A stretch of DNA of 64,000 nucleotides from Oscheius dolichura (taxonomy: Eukaryota > Nematoda > Chromadorea > Rhabditida > Rhabditidae): contig OW051492.1 of the NCBI GenBank assembly GCA_932521035.1, positions 8,432,001-8,496,000 of the forward strand, given 5' to 3'. Position 1 is the stretch's first letter. The number at the start of each line of letters is the position of its first letter. The notes below the pieces were generated by a model. That model was not told where the DNA came from. It ran no database searches and worked only from the letters and a program-made list of their open reading frames with translations. Of this stretch, positions 21,401 through 35,738 are shown in pieces. The position numbers were made by a program, and so were the translations under genes.

Positions 21401-24400
21401 AGTGAAAGCGGTGAGGAATGGCACTTGGGTGATTTTGGACGAACTAAATTTGGCACCTACTGATGTTATTGAATCATTAAATAGGGTATTTCGATTTACG
21501 ATTCTTTAAATTCTGTTGATTTAGCTTCTTGATGATAATCGCGAGCTATTTATACCGGAATTGAACACAACGATAAAAGCTCATCCACGTTTTCGTCTTT
21601 TTGCAACACAAAATCCTGCCGGTACATATTCGGGAAGAAAAAGATTATCGCGTGCACTTCTTTCACGTTTCGTTGTGCTAAAATTCCATCATCTACCAAT
21701 GAATGAATTAGCCGAAATGGTCCACATTCGATGCAAAGTACCTCCTACAGCAGCACAGAATATGATCGCCGTGTTAGTGGATCTAAGAAGCAAACGGTCT
21801 TTGAGTGGCCTATTCTCGGCTCGTGACGGTAGTTATTATCTTCAGTTTTTTTAGTATCCTCATTTCCAGGACTTATGACGCTTCGCGATGTATTTCGTTG
21901 GGCAAAGAGACTTGCTATGGATCCACAAGCCGACTGGCGCCAAGTATTAGTAGATCACGGCTATTTTTTATTGGCTGGCCGTTGCCGCAATCGGAAGGAT
22001 GAATTGACTGTAATAGAAACACTAGAAAAAGTATTGAAGAACAAGGTCAATGAAGACTCCCTCTTCACAAAAGAGTCGCAGTACTTCCCGAAAGACCTTG
22101 ATACATCCAAAATAATACTTACTTATGGTATGAGGAGGATGATCGTTCTTACAGAACAGGTAACTATTTCTATATGGTATTTCATGACTATATAGGCTTG
22201 GAAACACAATGAAGCTGTATTGATGGTTGGAGAAACAGGTTGTGGAAAAACTAGCATGGCAGAAACCATGGGCAAAGGAAGATTATTGACAATCAATTGT
22301 CACGAGAGGACGGAAACCGCCGATTTATTAGGAAGATTGAGACCTAGGGACGGCGGAGGGTATGTCTCAATTGTACCTTTTAAATAATGTTGATTTAGAT
22401 TTGAATGGTCAGATGGTGTTGTAATTACGGCCATGAGAGCTGGTCTTCCACTACTCGTCGACGAAATTTCCTTAGCTGAAGACTCGGTATTAGAACGATT
22501 GAATCCTCTCTTCGAGGATGATCGAAGCCTACTGTTATCTGACGCAGGTGTTGAAGTCCATTCTGTTGCCGCCAAAAAAGGGTACCAAATGATCGCTACC
22601 ATGAACCCAGGCGGAGATTACGGTAAAAAAGAGGTTTTTGTATTTCTTTCTATCTGATCAACTTCGTTTTGTAGCTATCCAAAGCTCTCAGAAATAGATT
22701 TACCGAAGTTTGGTCCTCGTCTGATTATAAAGAACATGAACTTGTCAGCATTTTTGATAGCAGAGTGAACAGCAGTGGAACTGAAAACCCTAGCAGCGCT
22801 GGAAGAGCTGTTGTTTCTTGGATATCGGAATTTTTTGAGAAGTACTCTCATGTATTCAGGTAAAGGATGTTGTTCTCTAAATAATTTTCAAGTTTTAGAC
22901 ACGCTCCCTCAGTCCGTGATATTGTCGCATGTGCGGAACTATATGGATCTATGCTATCTAGAAACCTTAGTGAATTCACTGCTGTAAAAGAAGCGCTGAG
23001 CGCAGTTTTTCTAGATTCTCTAGAAAGCCTTCCTACAAGAATGGCGGTCGATGTTGAAGCTGTTCTAGAAGATGCTAACAGAATAGTTAGTTACTGAAAT
23101 TTTTTAGTAATCGGTTTTCAGCTTCACCATCTACTAAATAACAGTGAACCATCAATTTCATCCCCGATGTGTGTTCAAATCTTCGATGACCGGATAATTA
23201 TTGACTGGGTTGATGTTTCCTATGGCTGTCTTACTCGTTCAAAACCGAAAGCGTTTTCGTTCAAAGCACCAACATGTGTAAAAAATTTTTATAGAATAGC
23301 TCGGTAAGTTATATACATGATATTTTAGTCTTTATTTTCAGTGCACTTTTGATTAACAAGCCTATTCTGCTTGAGGGTCCTCCAGGATCTGGAAAGTCTA
23401 GTACGGTAATGGCGCTAGCTCAATTGACAGGAAATCCTATTACTCGGCTCAATTTATCTGACCAAACAGTTAGTTAACCAGAAAATAAAATATATTTTTC
23501 TAGGATCTTACGGATCTTTTCGGAAGTGATGTGCCTGTAATTCTAGATGATGGCTCCATTTCATTTCGATGGGAAGACGGCCCTGTGTTAAGAGCAATCA
23601 AAAATGGAGAATGGATACTTCTTGACGAGGTATTTAATTATTACTTTATTTGCTAACCTTGTTTTCAGATGAATTTAGCCTCACAGTCTGTATTAGAGGG
23701 ACTTAATGCCTGCTTTGACCATAGAAGAATACTTTATATTGCCGAATTGAATAAATCATTTGAAATACCATCAGGTTTGTACAATTTAATTAAAGGTAGT
23801 TTTTTAAAGATAATCAGTGCCGTTTCTTTGCTTGCCAAAACCCCCGTGCGCAGGGTGGAAATCGGAGAGCACTACCAAAAAGTTTTGTAAATCGATTCAC
23901 TAGTGTATGCCCATCTCATTTTCCTATTATTTTTTTAGATATGGGTCGACGATATGACGAAAGATGACGTAGTCTTTATTTTACAAGAAGTAGACAAACA
24001 TAATGTTTTAACGCATACACAAATACATGCAATGGTTGAAATTACCTATCGGTTATCCCAGGATCATCATCTTCATGGCGGGCCGTTTACATTTAATTTG
24101 AGAGATCTCCTCAGATGGTTGCAGTTGTATTCGGAGGTTAGATTATCAAATTAAGAAGGCTACAGCTGCATTTTTAGACAAAAAATATGTCTATGGGATT
24201 CCATTTACTTTTCGTAAGCCGCTTGAGAAAAGAGGAAGATCGAGAGAAACTTTGCATTATGTACAAGGAATTATTTGCAGAACCGTGTGTGGCTCCTCCA
24301 ATGAATGTTTTTGCCGATCCTGGAAAAGTTGTATTTGGAACAGTAAGTGTGATTATTCTTTAATTTATTTTTTTGCAGATATCACTTCCTCGAACATCCA

Positions 24401-27400
24401 TCAGTTCAAACAGCCGCAACTGCCTTCTTGCTAGCCAAGCTTGCATTCTCGGTAAACTGGCAGCCTCCATTAAAATGAATTGGCTAACTTTACTTGTTGG
24501 TCCACGGGGATGCGGGAAAACGTCGACCATTGAAAATCTTGCACAAATTTGTGGTGTGCGGCTAGAGAAGCTTTGCCTAACGTCAGAAACAGATGCTCAA
24601 GAGCTTATAGGCTCCTATGAACAGGTGATGAATATTAAATATTTGTTAATTTCGTATATTACAGATCGTGGATGAAACAGCTATTGAGAAAGCTAAAACT
24701 GTCATAATCGAATCGCTGCTGGGAAATGTAGAAGATAATATTATAAAGAAACTTAATACTGTTACCGATTTACTTCAATTAGAAATAGTCACAGAGGTTT
24801 GTACTTCTGTGTATATAATTATTACCTTTATATTTAGATGGCTCTTTCTCAAATAGAGAAAAACTCAATCATAATAGAAAAATGCCGGCAAATTCTGCAA
24901 TGGGCTACAAGAGCTGATATGCGATTCAGTTGGGTTGATAGCGCCTTTGTAAGAGCTTTCGTTGATGGGCATTGGATAGTCATTGAGAATGTCAACATGT
25001 GCAGGTAATAACTCCTTTGAAGCTTATTTTTTTCCCTTTTAGTGCCGCTGTATTGGATAGACTTAACAGTTGTCTTGAAAGCGATGGTAAACTGGTTATT
25101 TCTGAAAGACAGTCATCATTTGAGCCGTTGGAACCACATAAAAATTTCAGGTTTGAACTTATTTGTTACCATAAACAGCTTTTTTAGAATATTTCTCACT
25201 ATGGACCCTCATGACGGGGAAATCTCACGAGCAATGCGTAATAGAAGTGTTGAAATTTTTGTTGACAAACTTTGGTATAAAACAGAAAGTGACATTGCCA
25301 CATTAGCTGATCTTTCTGGGCAAGTAATTCCTAAACAGGTAATCACTGATATAGAATTATGTTATATGCAATGTAGATTTTGGAAGCCTTACCAATGTAT
25401 CCTCTGGATATCCAGCTTCAATTTTGTGTACTACTTCGAGAAATGAGAATAGAAGAAGTATGCCGAGCCTTAAATATTCTTTTTGAAAGAGATGCTCAAT
25501 CAAATACTAACATTATCAAATGTCTGGAAGTTTCAGAAATAGATACGCCTCAGTAAGTTATTTTAACGATAAAAATTTCTAAAAAAAACTCCTTAGATAC
25601 TTGGAATGGATTATAAAACAATGGAGAGTTGAAGATGGAAATGTCTTAGATCGTCTTTTTCTCTGTTGTCTAACCGCTTCGTCTCAACTTTTCAAACACC
25701 CCTTATTTCAGCAGATTTTTGGAATTCTAGGTATGCTTCTAACATGATCTTTATGTGATTTCAGCGACTCGGTTTACGGAGAGAATCTCACCGATTCTTG
25801 ATAATTGGCCGCTTTCTGCAATCCCCATAGATGAACGTGTTCTGGGGAAGTATAATATCCCTGCAAAGCATTTACCTCTTCTGCAAAGGTTTTCAAATCC
25901 CCTATTTCTTACAATATTAATTTAGATTTGTTATAATAATAGTATTTGAGTGGACATTGCTTTCCGTTGAATCCACAGAATTGAGTACAGGATCCGCTGA
26001 ATATTTAAGCCGAACACTAACTAAATGTTAGTTTATTGATGAACCTTTTTTTTCATTATCGCTTTCTAGATGAAATGTCAAACAATCCCAGAAGATTCAC
26101 AAATTTGCAATTAATAGCAAAATTAAACGACTGCATCGAACGTGTACTCAAAGAAGGGGGAATATACGGTCCAGAAGATACAGTATTTCGATTGTGTTTG
26201 TCGCTATTTCTATTGGTGAAAGCGACCCGTACTGGATTAACACCGAGATCTGGTCCTGCTCCAATTTATTTGGCTTGGAATTATATTGAAAAGATGGAAA
26301 GCTTACAAATGTATGTCCCACTTTGTTATTTACAATACCTCATGCAGTGAACACCATTTAACGGATATTATGGCCGAAATGAAGGCAGGTTGGACAGCAG
26401 AAGATTATAAACAATTTGTCACGGTCTACATGAAGATTTATGAAAACAATCGATTTGTAAATGCATTTGAAAATGAAGATGAGTGTCAAGCGTAAGTTTT
26501 TCACCATTTCAGATTGGTAATCAAACATTAGGTTTCAAATATCTATTACTCCACAAGAAGCGCCAATGGAAACGGATGAAGCAGAGGAAATCCGTTTATC
26601 TTCACCTCTGATTGCTGCAGTACAACTAGTTGAGAAGGCGGAACTGATTTTATCGTTTATGAAATGTTTTAAAATCAACAAAGTTTGTTATATATAGTTC
26701 TATAAACTCGTTTAGGATAATTCTGTATTTCAAGCAGTAGAGCCGTTAAAGCATCTGAAATGGACAGATAGGAGATATGATAACTACTCATGTATGCTCA
26801 CTGTGCTAAATGCTAACATGGACGATGATTGCACGAAGGTAGGTCGAATTAGCTATTTTATTAGCGTTGCATTTCAGGTCATGTCGTTATATGAGAAAGG
26901 TTCCTTCTCATATGTCTACAGTTCTTTCTGGAAATCATTAAACTTCGATATTAATATGAGTTCTCTGGTTATTAGCGACTTGCAGGAGTTCTCGTTGACT
27001 TCGTTTTTGGCGAAACTCTGGCGTTTCGCAGCTAACGGGTCATTTCTTGATAGTACTATAAAGTTAGTTATATTTTGTTAAGTTACTTATACTCGAATAC
27101 AGCGATAAACTTTCTGCTATTTCACAAGGGCTGGAAAAATGGTCGACTTCGCAGACCTCAGGATGGAAAGGAAGGCTTGAAGTTGCCATGGAAAATTTGA
27201 AATTGGTAGTGGCCTATTGTATCTTTACTTAGAATCGTCTTATTATAGTCAATGCCACCTAAAAACACTATCGATCCTGTTATTTATGAGGAAGAAAAAA
27301 TTAATCATTTGATGAGTAAGTTAGATCTGGTGGATAGACAACTAGAAATACTCGGTCAATGGCGAGAAGGTGTTACAATGTAAGCCGTAAAAATTTGAAA

Positions 27401-30400
27401 AGTTTTCTTATTAATATTAGGCAAGATACTGATTGTGATCTTAATTCGAAACATCCTATTATTACTGTGCTTTTCTCTTTAAGAGAAGAACTACTGCAAG
27501 AACTTGTTGCCTGTGTTGCTAGTGAGAACCCAGTATATCGTCAAAATGCTAACTTAGCAAGTTATTTTCATGTGATTTACGGTATTTTTCTGTTTCAGTA
27601 TGCTTTCCTTTGCGATGAAATGCACGATTTCTACAATAGAGCAAAAGATGTTGCAAATAAAATTATTGGCCTCGACATAACTGCATTAAAAAATTTCCGA
27701 GAAATTCAGTTGAATGAAGCACAATTAAAAACATTTGTGATAAGTGCTACTAGCTTCAAACAGGTGATATTTTTTTTCTTTTCACTTTAAATTAATTATA
27801 GAGTATGTTGACCAAATGCACATCTTTTGTCGATATCAGCATCCCATTTTTGATTGCTGTGGAAGCGCTTCTTTCAAGCGTACATGAAGTTTCTTCCCAG
27901 CTTCAGATAGCTGCAAAAATAGTAGAGCTGCAGGGTGAAGCAAGTGAAAGAACAAATTTCCCTTTAGTTTTTCATGTATGTTTTATTCTATGCAGGTTAT
28001 ATTTTTAATTTAGATTCAAAATTCGGCGGAAGGAGCGATAAGCCCGGAACTTATGATATGGTCATGTAGAGATGGATCCACTATGCCTTTAAGGCTGAAA
28101 GCGGCACTTATACGAAAACGAATACTTGAGAAAACCGATCCACTAGTCGATCTGGAATGGTCTCGCCGAGAGTGGAGAAAATGGTAAATATTGTCATTTT
28201 TTACTCTATTTATTCGTATTTGTGCAGGTACGAGAGGAATGTTGCTAAATGTGCTGAAAAGGAATACGCGTATCGTGAAAAGACGGAAGAGCAGAAAGAA
28301 GAACTGGATATCGTTGAATTTTTCACTCAAATGTCATATGAAAACGAAGTCTTGCCTGCCGATGATGTGTGTCTTCTGTTAAATATGGGAGCGTCAAGCG
28401 CAAAAACACTGGAAGTAGAGGCAAAAGAAGCGGAAGCTAGATATAATATGGCTCTTATCTGGATAAGACATCTTCTAACCACTTTGCACAAACTGAGACC
28501 CGAGTACCGCAATTCTTCTTTAAGTCAGTTTTCCTGTAATACAAAGATTTTTTTGTTCAGTGCCCGATCTTCAAATGGCCCAATGGATGTCTGACAGAGA
28601 AAAGTCTTCCATTGGAATTTTGGATGTATATCGATCTGCATCAACAGCCGAATTTAGAAAGGCAGTAAATTTACTTAACGCTCTTGTTGAAAGAACAAAG
28701 GTCATACTGGAAAGATGGCCAGAGGTGAGCTTTCGCATATATAATTGTGTAAGCTTCAGGTGGTTACTTTGAAACTTATTTTGGATGCAGTGAATACCTT
28801 TTTGACGTTGTCTATTACTGTCTCACATGCTAAAATTTCAGTCGTATTAGAAAATATATTAGGTAATGGAATTGTTACGGTTTTCATAGAACCCCCATTT
28901 AGAACAATGCGAAGAATGGGAAAAATTGGCAGATCGCGAAAATTCCTTGAGAGAGCAGCTTGCTCCTCTTCGAGTACTTTTAGTAGAGTGGAAAAAAATG
29001 GAAATAAAATCGTGGTCTCATTTACTTAACCGAACTGAGTCTGATGCTCATTTAAGTTCTCAGTTAGTGGCTTTTCCCTTATTTGATGCCATGTTTAAAG
29101 CAGAAAGTAAGTTATGTCTTGTTTTCTCTTTTACTTTCTCATAGCCGCTGAAGCCCGTTCCAATATAGTCGCAATGTCTGCCGAATGGATTCACAATGGA
29201 ACGTTGCTGGATTTTCCTGCTCGTTTATATACCGTTCAAAGATTGGCTGAATGGGCAAATATGTTAGGTTATAATGACTTGCCGGCTAAATTGACGTCTC
29301 TTGCTGCTCACTTCGAACAGTATTCCTCACTAGTAGAAAAAAGCTGTAATGAACAAAGGTTAGAATGCAGCTCTTTTTACCCCTTTCTTCCTTTAGAATG
29401 ATTGCCACTCAGAATCTGGATGACTATATTAAAATAATAAAATATAACGACTTGAATTTGTATAATATCAAGGTACAATCACAAAAAACACACGCGCACT
29501 TGTTCAAGATTGTCAAAAAATACAAGGTTAGTTGTTTATCATGCTTTTCATATTTTTAGGCTGATACACTTTCTGAAGCTTCCGTTCACTTTGACAAATT
29601 ATTAGAGATAGACAGTTGTACGATCGATAACATCAATATTTCTTTGAGCAAATCGGAAAATGGCCATCCACGGGTTCGAAGAGCACATGAACTGTCCGAA
29701 ACACTTATTCGGAAAGGTACGCCGCTGTAATGCTAGTAAACTTGTTTAGTAAATGAAATATGTGATATGTCAAAAACATTGGACCTTCGTGAGCAGATAT
29801 CTCAATGTGATGATGCCTTACGAACAATGATAAATTATGACCAATACGAAGAGGATGAAGCCAAGGTTTTTTCTTGTTTTAAATGATGGTCATGATTTTG
29901 TTTTAGGAAAAAGCACAGGGTTATGCAAGAAATTCTCGTCAGCGTAATGTGGCTATGGTTATCAAAGAAGCACAAGCTATAGGATTAAATGCACGAAAGG
30001 CGGTTACTCTTAACCAAGAGGCTATAACTCAGGATTCAATTACAAATATTCCTGTGAAGAGTGACAGAGAAGTGATTCCACTTTGGAACTAGTTTATGAT
30101 AAATTTATCTTAGGAAATTATTCGAATCTGTGCTGGTGGACGAAATGTAGCTATTAAAAAATCCAATAGTATCAGTAACCAAGTTGGCATAGCTACCCGG
30201 AAACACTTTAGCGGTGTTATAGGTTTGATCCGCGATGAAATATTAAAATTATAGCGTTCAGAATATGGAATGTCATGGATGCTCAAGGTCCATTCATATA
30301 TTCATAATTTCTCGTCTAGTTCTAAATATTTCCACAAGGCTTCTGATGCTCTTCGAACACTTCAGAGAAATATTGAGGTATTCAGTTCTAGTCCGATATA

Positions 30401-33400
30401 ATAAGAATTTAAGAATCACCGTTACTTTGATCACGAACGTATGCAAAACAGAATTGAAACTCTTTTGACAAAATCTAGTCAAATCCTTACTATTACGAAA
30501 GCTATGAAAACAAGAATTGCAATGGTTCCGCAATTAACGGACATAGGTGTGATTGTTGTTCACAAAATTCATTCATTATTATAGACGAAAGTGGTGCAGC
30601 ATTTCTTCATCCTCTCTCGCTTTTGCACAGCGAGCATCCCGAGCTGAATGATTTGAAAAGCAAAACAGCACATATCTTCGAATTGGCAAATTCAGCCGAT
30701 GAGACTGTAAAGGAATGGAAAAAGTCAGGAGTTACTGGTTTATTCGATGGCTCTTCGGTTGATGAAATCCAACAGCGGCTGAACAGTTATTTGACGGATC
30801 TTAAAACTTCTGCAGCTGAACTGGAGAAATGGTTTGATAATGAATGTACTCAAGTTTCCGCGCTTGCTGAGGATATTCAAGCTCAAAACACGGTATGATG
30901 TGCTTTTTTTTCACTTATTCTTTATAGAATGGGAACATTGGGATAATATTCCAAGAAATTGACATTGAACCTGTCCTTATGTATATTCAATCAATCTACA
31001 AATTTATCATAGATAAAGAAGATTGGGATGGTATGAAAATTATTGATAGATACGAAATTGTTTCCAAATCTTTGGTATTAATCAACACCTCAAAGGTTTA
31101 TCTATTTTGTTACTTGTATCAACTGATTTAGGTACACGAATGGTTACATGCTATTATTTCCAACGCGGCTGTTGGTATTCTTCCTACAAATATATCAGAG
31201 ATAGTGTCCTTGGCGAAATTAATTTCGGAATTATCGTCAGCCTTTTTGTCCATTGTGTCATTTGTCCTTCAGTCGGTAGCTATTTTGTATTATCGAATAC
31301 TATCCCTTACTATCCAACTGTTTGAAAAGGTTTGCCATTAATTTAAACCATACATACTTTTCTCAGGGATATGTCAACACGATCCCCAAAGATGGAAAAC
31401 AAGAGACAGGAGATGGAAAAACTGATGAAGCAGGTGAAGGTGGTGGAATGGGCGAAGGAAAAGCCGGTGGTGATGCTAAAGATGTTACGGACGAAATGGA
31501 AGAAACAGGGCAAATTGAAGGGCTTCAAGATGAAGAGCAAGAGCCGCCGTCAGGGCAGACAGGTGAAAATGAAAAACCGATTGAAATGGATGAGGTATGC
31601 GCAAGATTCTGGTAATTATCATGGCTTGGTTTAGGACTTTGCTGAAGATCTTCAAGATATTGACAAGAATGAAAAGGGTACCGATGAGCCAGACGACGAT
31701 AATGAAGATCCAGAAGAAGAACCTGAGCCGGAAGATCAATTGGGGGACGTTGACAATGCAGATGATACCCAGTTGGATCCAAAATTGTGGGATGAAGAAG
31801 AGAAAGACAACGAAAGAAAGGATATGGATCAGGATGATGCAGGTATTGCATTGCATCTGTGAATGGAAGATAGCTTCATTTTCAGGCGCCGATAATAAAA
31901 CAGATCAGATGGCTGCAAAAGAAGACGATCCGCTAACTGCTCAGCAAGAAACTCCTGAAGATTGCCCTGCAGCCGAAAATGAGGAACAGAATGATGACGT
32001 GGAAAACGTGGATGAAAGAGAGAAAGAAAATGATACAAATGATCAAAACCAAGTCGATCCGGAAATCGCTAATGATCAAATGTAAACGTTAAACATAGCT
32101 ATATTATTTCACTCTTTTAGCGACCAAAGTGATGATGAAGGTGGGGAAGAGATCAACATGGATGAGAATATGGAAGTTGATGACGATGAAGAAAATGAGA
32201 ACGAACCAGTTGAAGGATCTGGTGAAGAAGAAGAGAATAAAGAAGAAGAGATTAGTGAAATGAATGAAAACCCAGGCGAAACAAAGGAAGAGAAGCAAGA
32301 AGACAATGCTGAAGCCATGGAACAAGGTACAGGAGGTGAAAGAAGAGATGAAGCCGATCAAAACGAAGGCGGCCTAAATGAAGACAAACAAGACGACGAT
32401 GAAAAAATGGACGAAGAAGGGAAAGGTGAAAGGTCTGTATTTTTGTTTTTGACATAATCATTGTAACTATAGCAAATCTGATCGAAAAGGCGAAAAAGGT
32501 CAAGGAGCTGAAGCGAAGGAAAAGGAGGACGACCTGGAAGGCAATGATGAAGACGATGCTGACGAGGCGGCTCAGAAAGATCGGCAAATAGCTACTGACG
32601 ATAACGAAACCATAGAAGCAAATGAGGGTCAAGGAGAAGATAACGACGCAGGACAGATGATGGAAGATTCAGCTACTGCCCAGCAACAGGTTATTTTCCC
32701 GATTTTATCTCTAATATATTATGGTTACAGATGCATGGTGCAGGATCAATGGAAGAAGCTAGAAAAAGTAAACGAGAAGAGCGTACACAGGAAAATGCAC
32801 CTAAGAAAAAGCCATTGCCCGGAGTAGATGAAATGATGGATGTTCCAGTTGAGGAAGGAGAAGACCTTTGTGAAGAAGCCCAGGCTGCTATTCATCTAGC
32901 TCCTGAAGATTTATTCCAATTGGTATTTGTTTTGATCTATTTTTATGTGGTTGTCTAGGCTGAGGATCTTACAACTGAGTTGATTTTGGGATCATCACAG
33001 TCTGGCAGTATCGAAGAGAAATCGGAGACAATATGTGCTGATGAAAAGTTTACAACGCGAGCAGAAGCCGAAAAGATGTGGACGGAAATCAGTCGATCTG
33101 TTAATATTCTTTCGGCAGAGTTAGCAGAGAATCTGAGATTAATATTAGAACCACAACGAGCCAGCAAAATGCAGTATGTTTGCTTCTCTGAGGTTTATTA
33201 TTTTTTTTCTAGAGGTGATTACCGCACTGGAAAACGCTTGAATATGAGGCGACTAATTCCTTATATAGCATCAGAATATAGAAAAGATCGGATTTGGATG
33301 AGACGAACAAAGAAAGCTCAAAGAGAATATCAAGTCCTCATTGCTGTCGATGATTCCGCAAGTATGAATGAAAATGGAATTCACCAGGTTTGTATTCACT

Positions 33401-34086
33401 TACCTATTTGAAATTCTTCATTTTAGGTCACATGTGAGTCGGTATGCACCATTGATGATGCCCTTAGACGATGTGATGCCGGTGCTGTGTCGGTTGTATC
33501 CTTTGGTAGTAAAGTAAAAACTATTTGTTCATTTGGTGAACAAATTATTCCAGGACCAGACTTCATAGAAAAGGTTTTTTTCTAGTTATTCCAGGCATAC
33601 TTCATTTGCATTACAGCTAACATTTAATCAAGCTTCAACAGATCTTCTTGGCCTTTTAAATAGAAGTAGAACAATGCTGGCCGACGTTCGAACTCCAACA
33701 AGTGAACAGCTGTTGATAATTATTTCCGATGGGAGAGGAGCTCTTGCTCAAGGAGCGGATAAGGTTCATTGTGTTTATTACTGTTGTACCTCGGCTATTC
33801 AGATAAAACAAGCCGTCGCCTCTCTTCAGTCTGTCACAGTTCTATTTGTAATCCTCGATTCCGGATCCAAGTCGATTTCGGAACTTACTGTAGCATCTTT
33901 TAAAGGCGGTTCTGTGGTATGTCGTTATCATTGATGATGGGTCATTTTTATTTTCAGATATTGACGCCATATCTTTCACTGTTTCCTTTTCCCTTCTATG
34001 CTGTAGTCAAGACGGTTCGACAGCTGCCGTCCGTTTTAGCCGAATCCATTCGACAATGGTTCGAAGTTAGTATGCAATCGATATAA
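18433..34086 (+). CDS. mdn-1: Midasin (Rea1), dynein-like AAA ATPase of ribosome biogenesis
   Basis: Dozens of exons with mostly 35-60 base introns span 15.6 kb, for an estimated 4,200 residues, near other nematode midasins. It strips assembly factors (Rsa4/Ytm1 type) from pre-60S particles in the nucleolus and nucleoplasm. Six Walker A motifs mark the AAA ring: GPLGCGKS (about 18695), GETGVGKT (19852), GETSAGKT (21237), GETGCGKT (22230), GPPGSGKS (23378) and GPRGCGKT (24505). Walker B motifs include LILIEDID, WLLVDE-INLAPPE, WVILDELNLAP, PLLVDEISLAED and WILLDE-MNLAS. The sixth is degenerate (WIVIENVNM), as is usual for AAA6. A long helical linker follows, then a very acidic Asp/Glu-rich tract (about 31380-32960), then a VWA/MIDAS domain with DDSAS (about 33350) that binds UBL domains of its substrates. 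The TAA is at 34084-34086. A two-base frame disturbance is seen near 19291-19298. Confidence 0.96.
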
Positions 34087-34181
34087 TTGCGTTAGATTGT
34101 TTTATTGTTTTTGTTCTATTTTATTTTCCGCTTTGTTGCCTTGTTATTGTTGAACTGAATTGTTATTGTTTTAAGACTTTA

Positions 34182-34706
34182 TTAAACTCTTTTCTTCAAA
34201 ATGTCGCAACTGAAACTAGTGGCTCCTTTCTGACAGGTGCAGCCCATGTTGAAGCTCTTCAAGGTAGCATAGCCGGTAGTGACGGTTTCCTCGGATGATC
34301 CTTTGCCGAAGATGCAGGAGACTGGCTTCACCTCGGTCCTCCCCCCGTCAGAGGAGCAGCCGAATCGGAACCCGTGGCCGTTCCGCGGGTCTTGGATACG
34401 GTCAAACGTACCTCCGAACTTCACCTCATTTCCAGCATCATCGAGACAAGCTGAAGGGAGCAGTTTTTTAAGATTGAAAACCGCTGAACAGACCAACTGT
34501 TTTGCTGAAGACGTCTGTCCGGCCGTAGGGGATGCACTCACGGAGGAAGGGGCTTCCCTTCTTGTCCACGAATCTAAAAGGCAATCCTTTCCAATTGGAA
34601 AGTGGCCATACTTTGTCCCAGCAGTACAGTGATCCTTGTCCTGGACGGGCCAGTCCTTGGCGAAGACGGTAGCAGCGACGAAGACGACGGAGAGAAGAAG
34701 CTTCAT
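34182..34706 (-). CDS. Secreted cysteine-rich protein, MIG-18-like module (tentative)
   Basis: Three exons (34612-34706, 34482-34573, 34182-34450) give 151 residues. The signal peptide is MKLLLSVVFVAATVFA. The first half has C-T-A-G-T-K-F-V, RECIPYGRTDVF and CLDDAGNEVKFGGTFD. The second half has FRFGCSSDGG, VSCIFG and MGCTCQKGATSFSC. The pattern C-x-D-x-G-x-x-x-x-G-G-x-F, aromatic-C, C, C-x-C resembles the MIG-18-like fibronectin-type-I domain abundant in nematode secreted proteins, but I cannot confirm this without a profile search. It is paralogous to 12590-12972, with the same intron positions. It is convergent with midasin, 95 bases between stops. A TATA box lies about 32 bases before the ATG. 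Confidence 0.85.
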   Translation of the reverse strand: MKLLLSVVFVAATVFAKDWPVQDKDHCTAGTKYGHFPIGKDCLLDSWTRREAPSSVSASPTAGQTSSAKQLVCSAVFNLKKLLPSACLDDAGNEVKFGGTFDRIQDPRNGHGFRFGCSSDGGRTEVKPVSCIFGKGSSEETVTTGYATLKSFNMGCTCQKGATSFSCDILKKRV

Positions 34707-34737
34707 TATTCTGTTTGGCTGTCTGACCAGCTACCGT

Positions 34738-34745
34738 CTTATATA
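34738..34745 (-). promoter_or_regulatory. TATA box 32 bases before the start codon
   Basis: TATATAAG on the minus strand, placed as in the paralogue at 12972. Confidence 0.55.
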
Positions 34746-34800
34746 CGACAACTGGATAGCTTTTCACAGGAGGAATTAGCCATTCGGACAAATTGAATCC

Positions 34801-35425
34801 GCCTGAAACGGTGGGAACAGACAGCCCGGGGAAAAAGGAAGCCGATCTTAGGACGGTAACCGTTAGACAATCTTTAGACAAACAAGAGAAGACGAGGAGG
34901 ATGGAAAAGGGTATTTTTACAACGGTGGGACTATCGCAGGACTTCTGCTTCTTTCCACCCCGCGGGCGGTCGGTCCCCATTTCTCTGCCGCCAAAGCAGC
35001 CAGCTGCGGTTGCTGCCGACTTTTTCCGACTTCAACTGCTGTTGCTGCTCGTTCGCCGCCGTGCTGCCGTGATAAAGGACAGGATCCCGACCTCAAGCCG
35101 GACTGGAGCACCGTGAGGCCGTAGGCTCTACTGGATTCAACATCCTAGCCGGCCAGCGACTTCTACCAACAGAAGCAGCAACAACATCAACGGTTATGGA
35201 TGCGGACTCCCTCTCCCCGTCGACTTGGCCACCTGGGAGAGTACCGGCCTACTACCTCGCCGTCCCGCTGTAGCAGTTCAAGAACTCGTGCAGCAACAAG
35301 GGACAAGAGGCCTCCCTCGCGTGAAATGCGCTGATTATGGGAATAAAACTTGAAAACTTGGACTACCGCAAGAGCTTGCTATCCCTGTCAATGGCCTGAA
35401 ACGGTGGGAACAGACAGCCCGGGGA
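34801..35425. repeat. Pair of perfect 32-bp direct repeats
   Basis: The same 32 bases, starting GCCTGAAACGGTGGG and ending CAGCCCGGGGA, occur at 34801-34832 and 35394-35425. The 561 bases between them are GC-rich, with many GCTGCTG/CAGCAACA-like words and no convincing coding frame. Confidence 0.75.
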
Positions 35426-35738
35426 CGGCTAGGTACCGTTGATTAATAGTCCAATAAAACGGAAAATATAATGATTGGTCAGGTTGAAATGACTGAAAAG
35501 CGGAAGAGAAAATAGTGGCAATAAAATGCTTTTCAATAAATTGGGGAAAGAGTAGTATTTTCTGAAGAGCATCTCTTTGCAAATGCCGCCGAGGATGTCC
35601 ACAGACGGGCTAAGACGACGAGTCCGAGAATGAAAGTAGATGCAGTTTCCCTTCTCTGCTTCGCCTGAATATCTCGGTTTCCAGTCAATCCGAATCGGTT
35701 GAGCGATCAGTTTCCGTTATATTGGACCAATTTCGAGG

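Noticed and set aside
31485-32632. Minus-strand hydrophobic frames opposite 31.4-32.6 kb
   Set aside because: Antisense of the Asp/Glu-rich exons of midasin; GAA/GAT codons read backwards as Phe, Ile and Ser.
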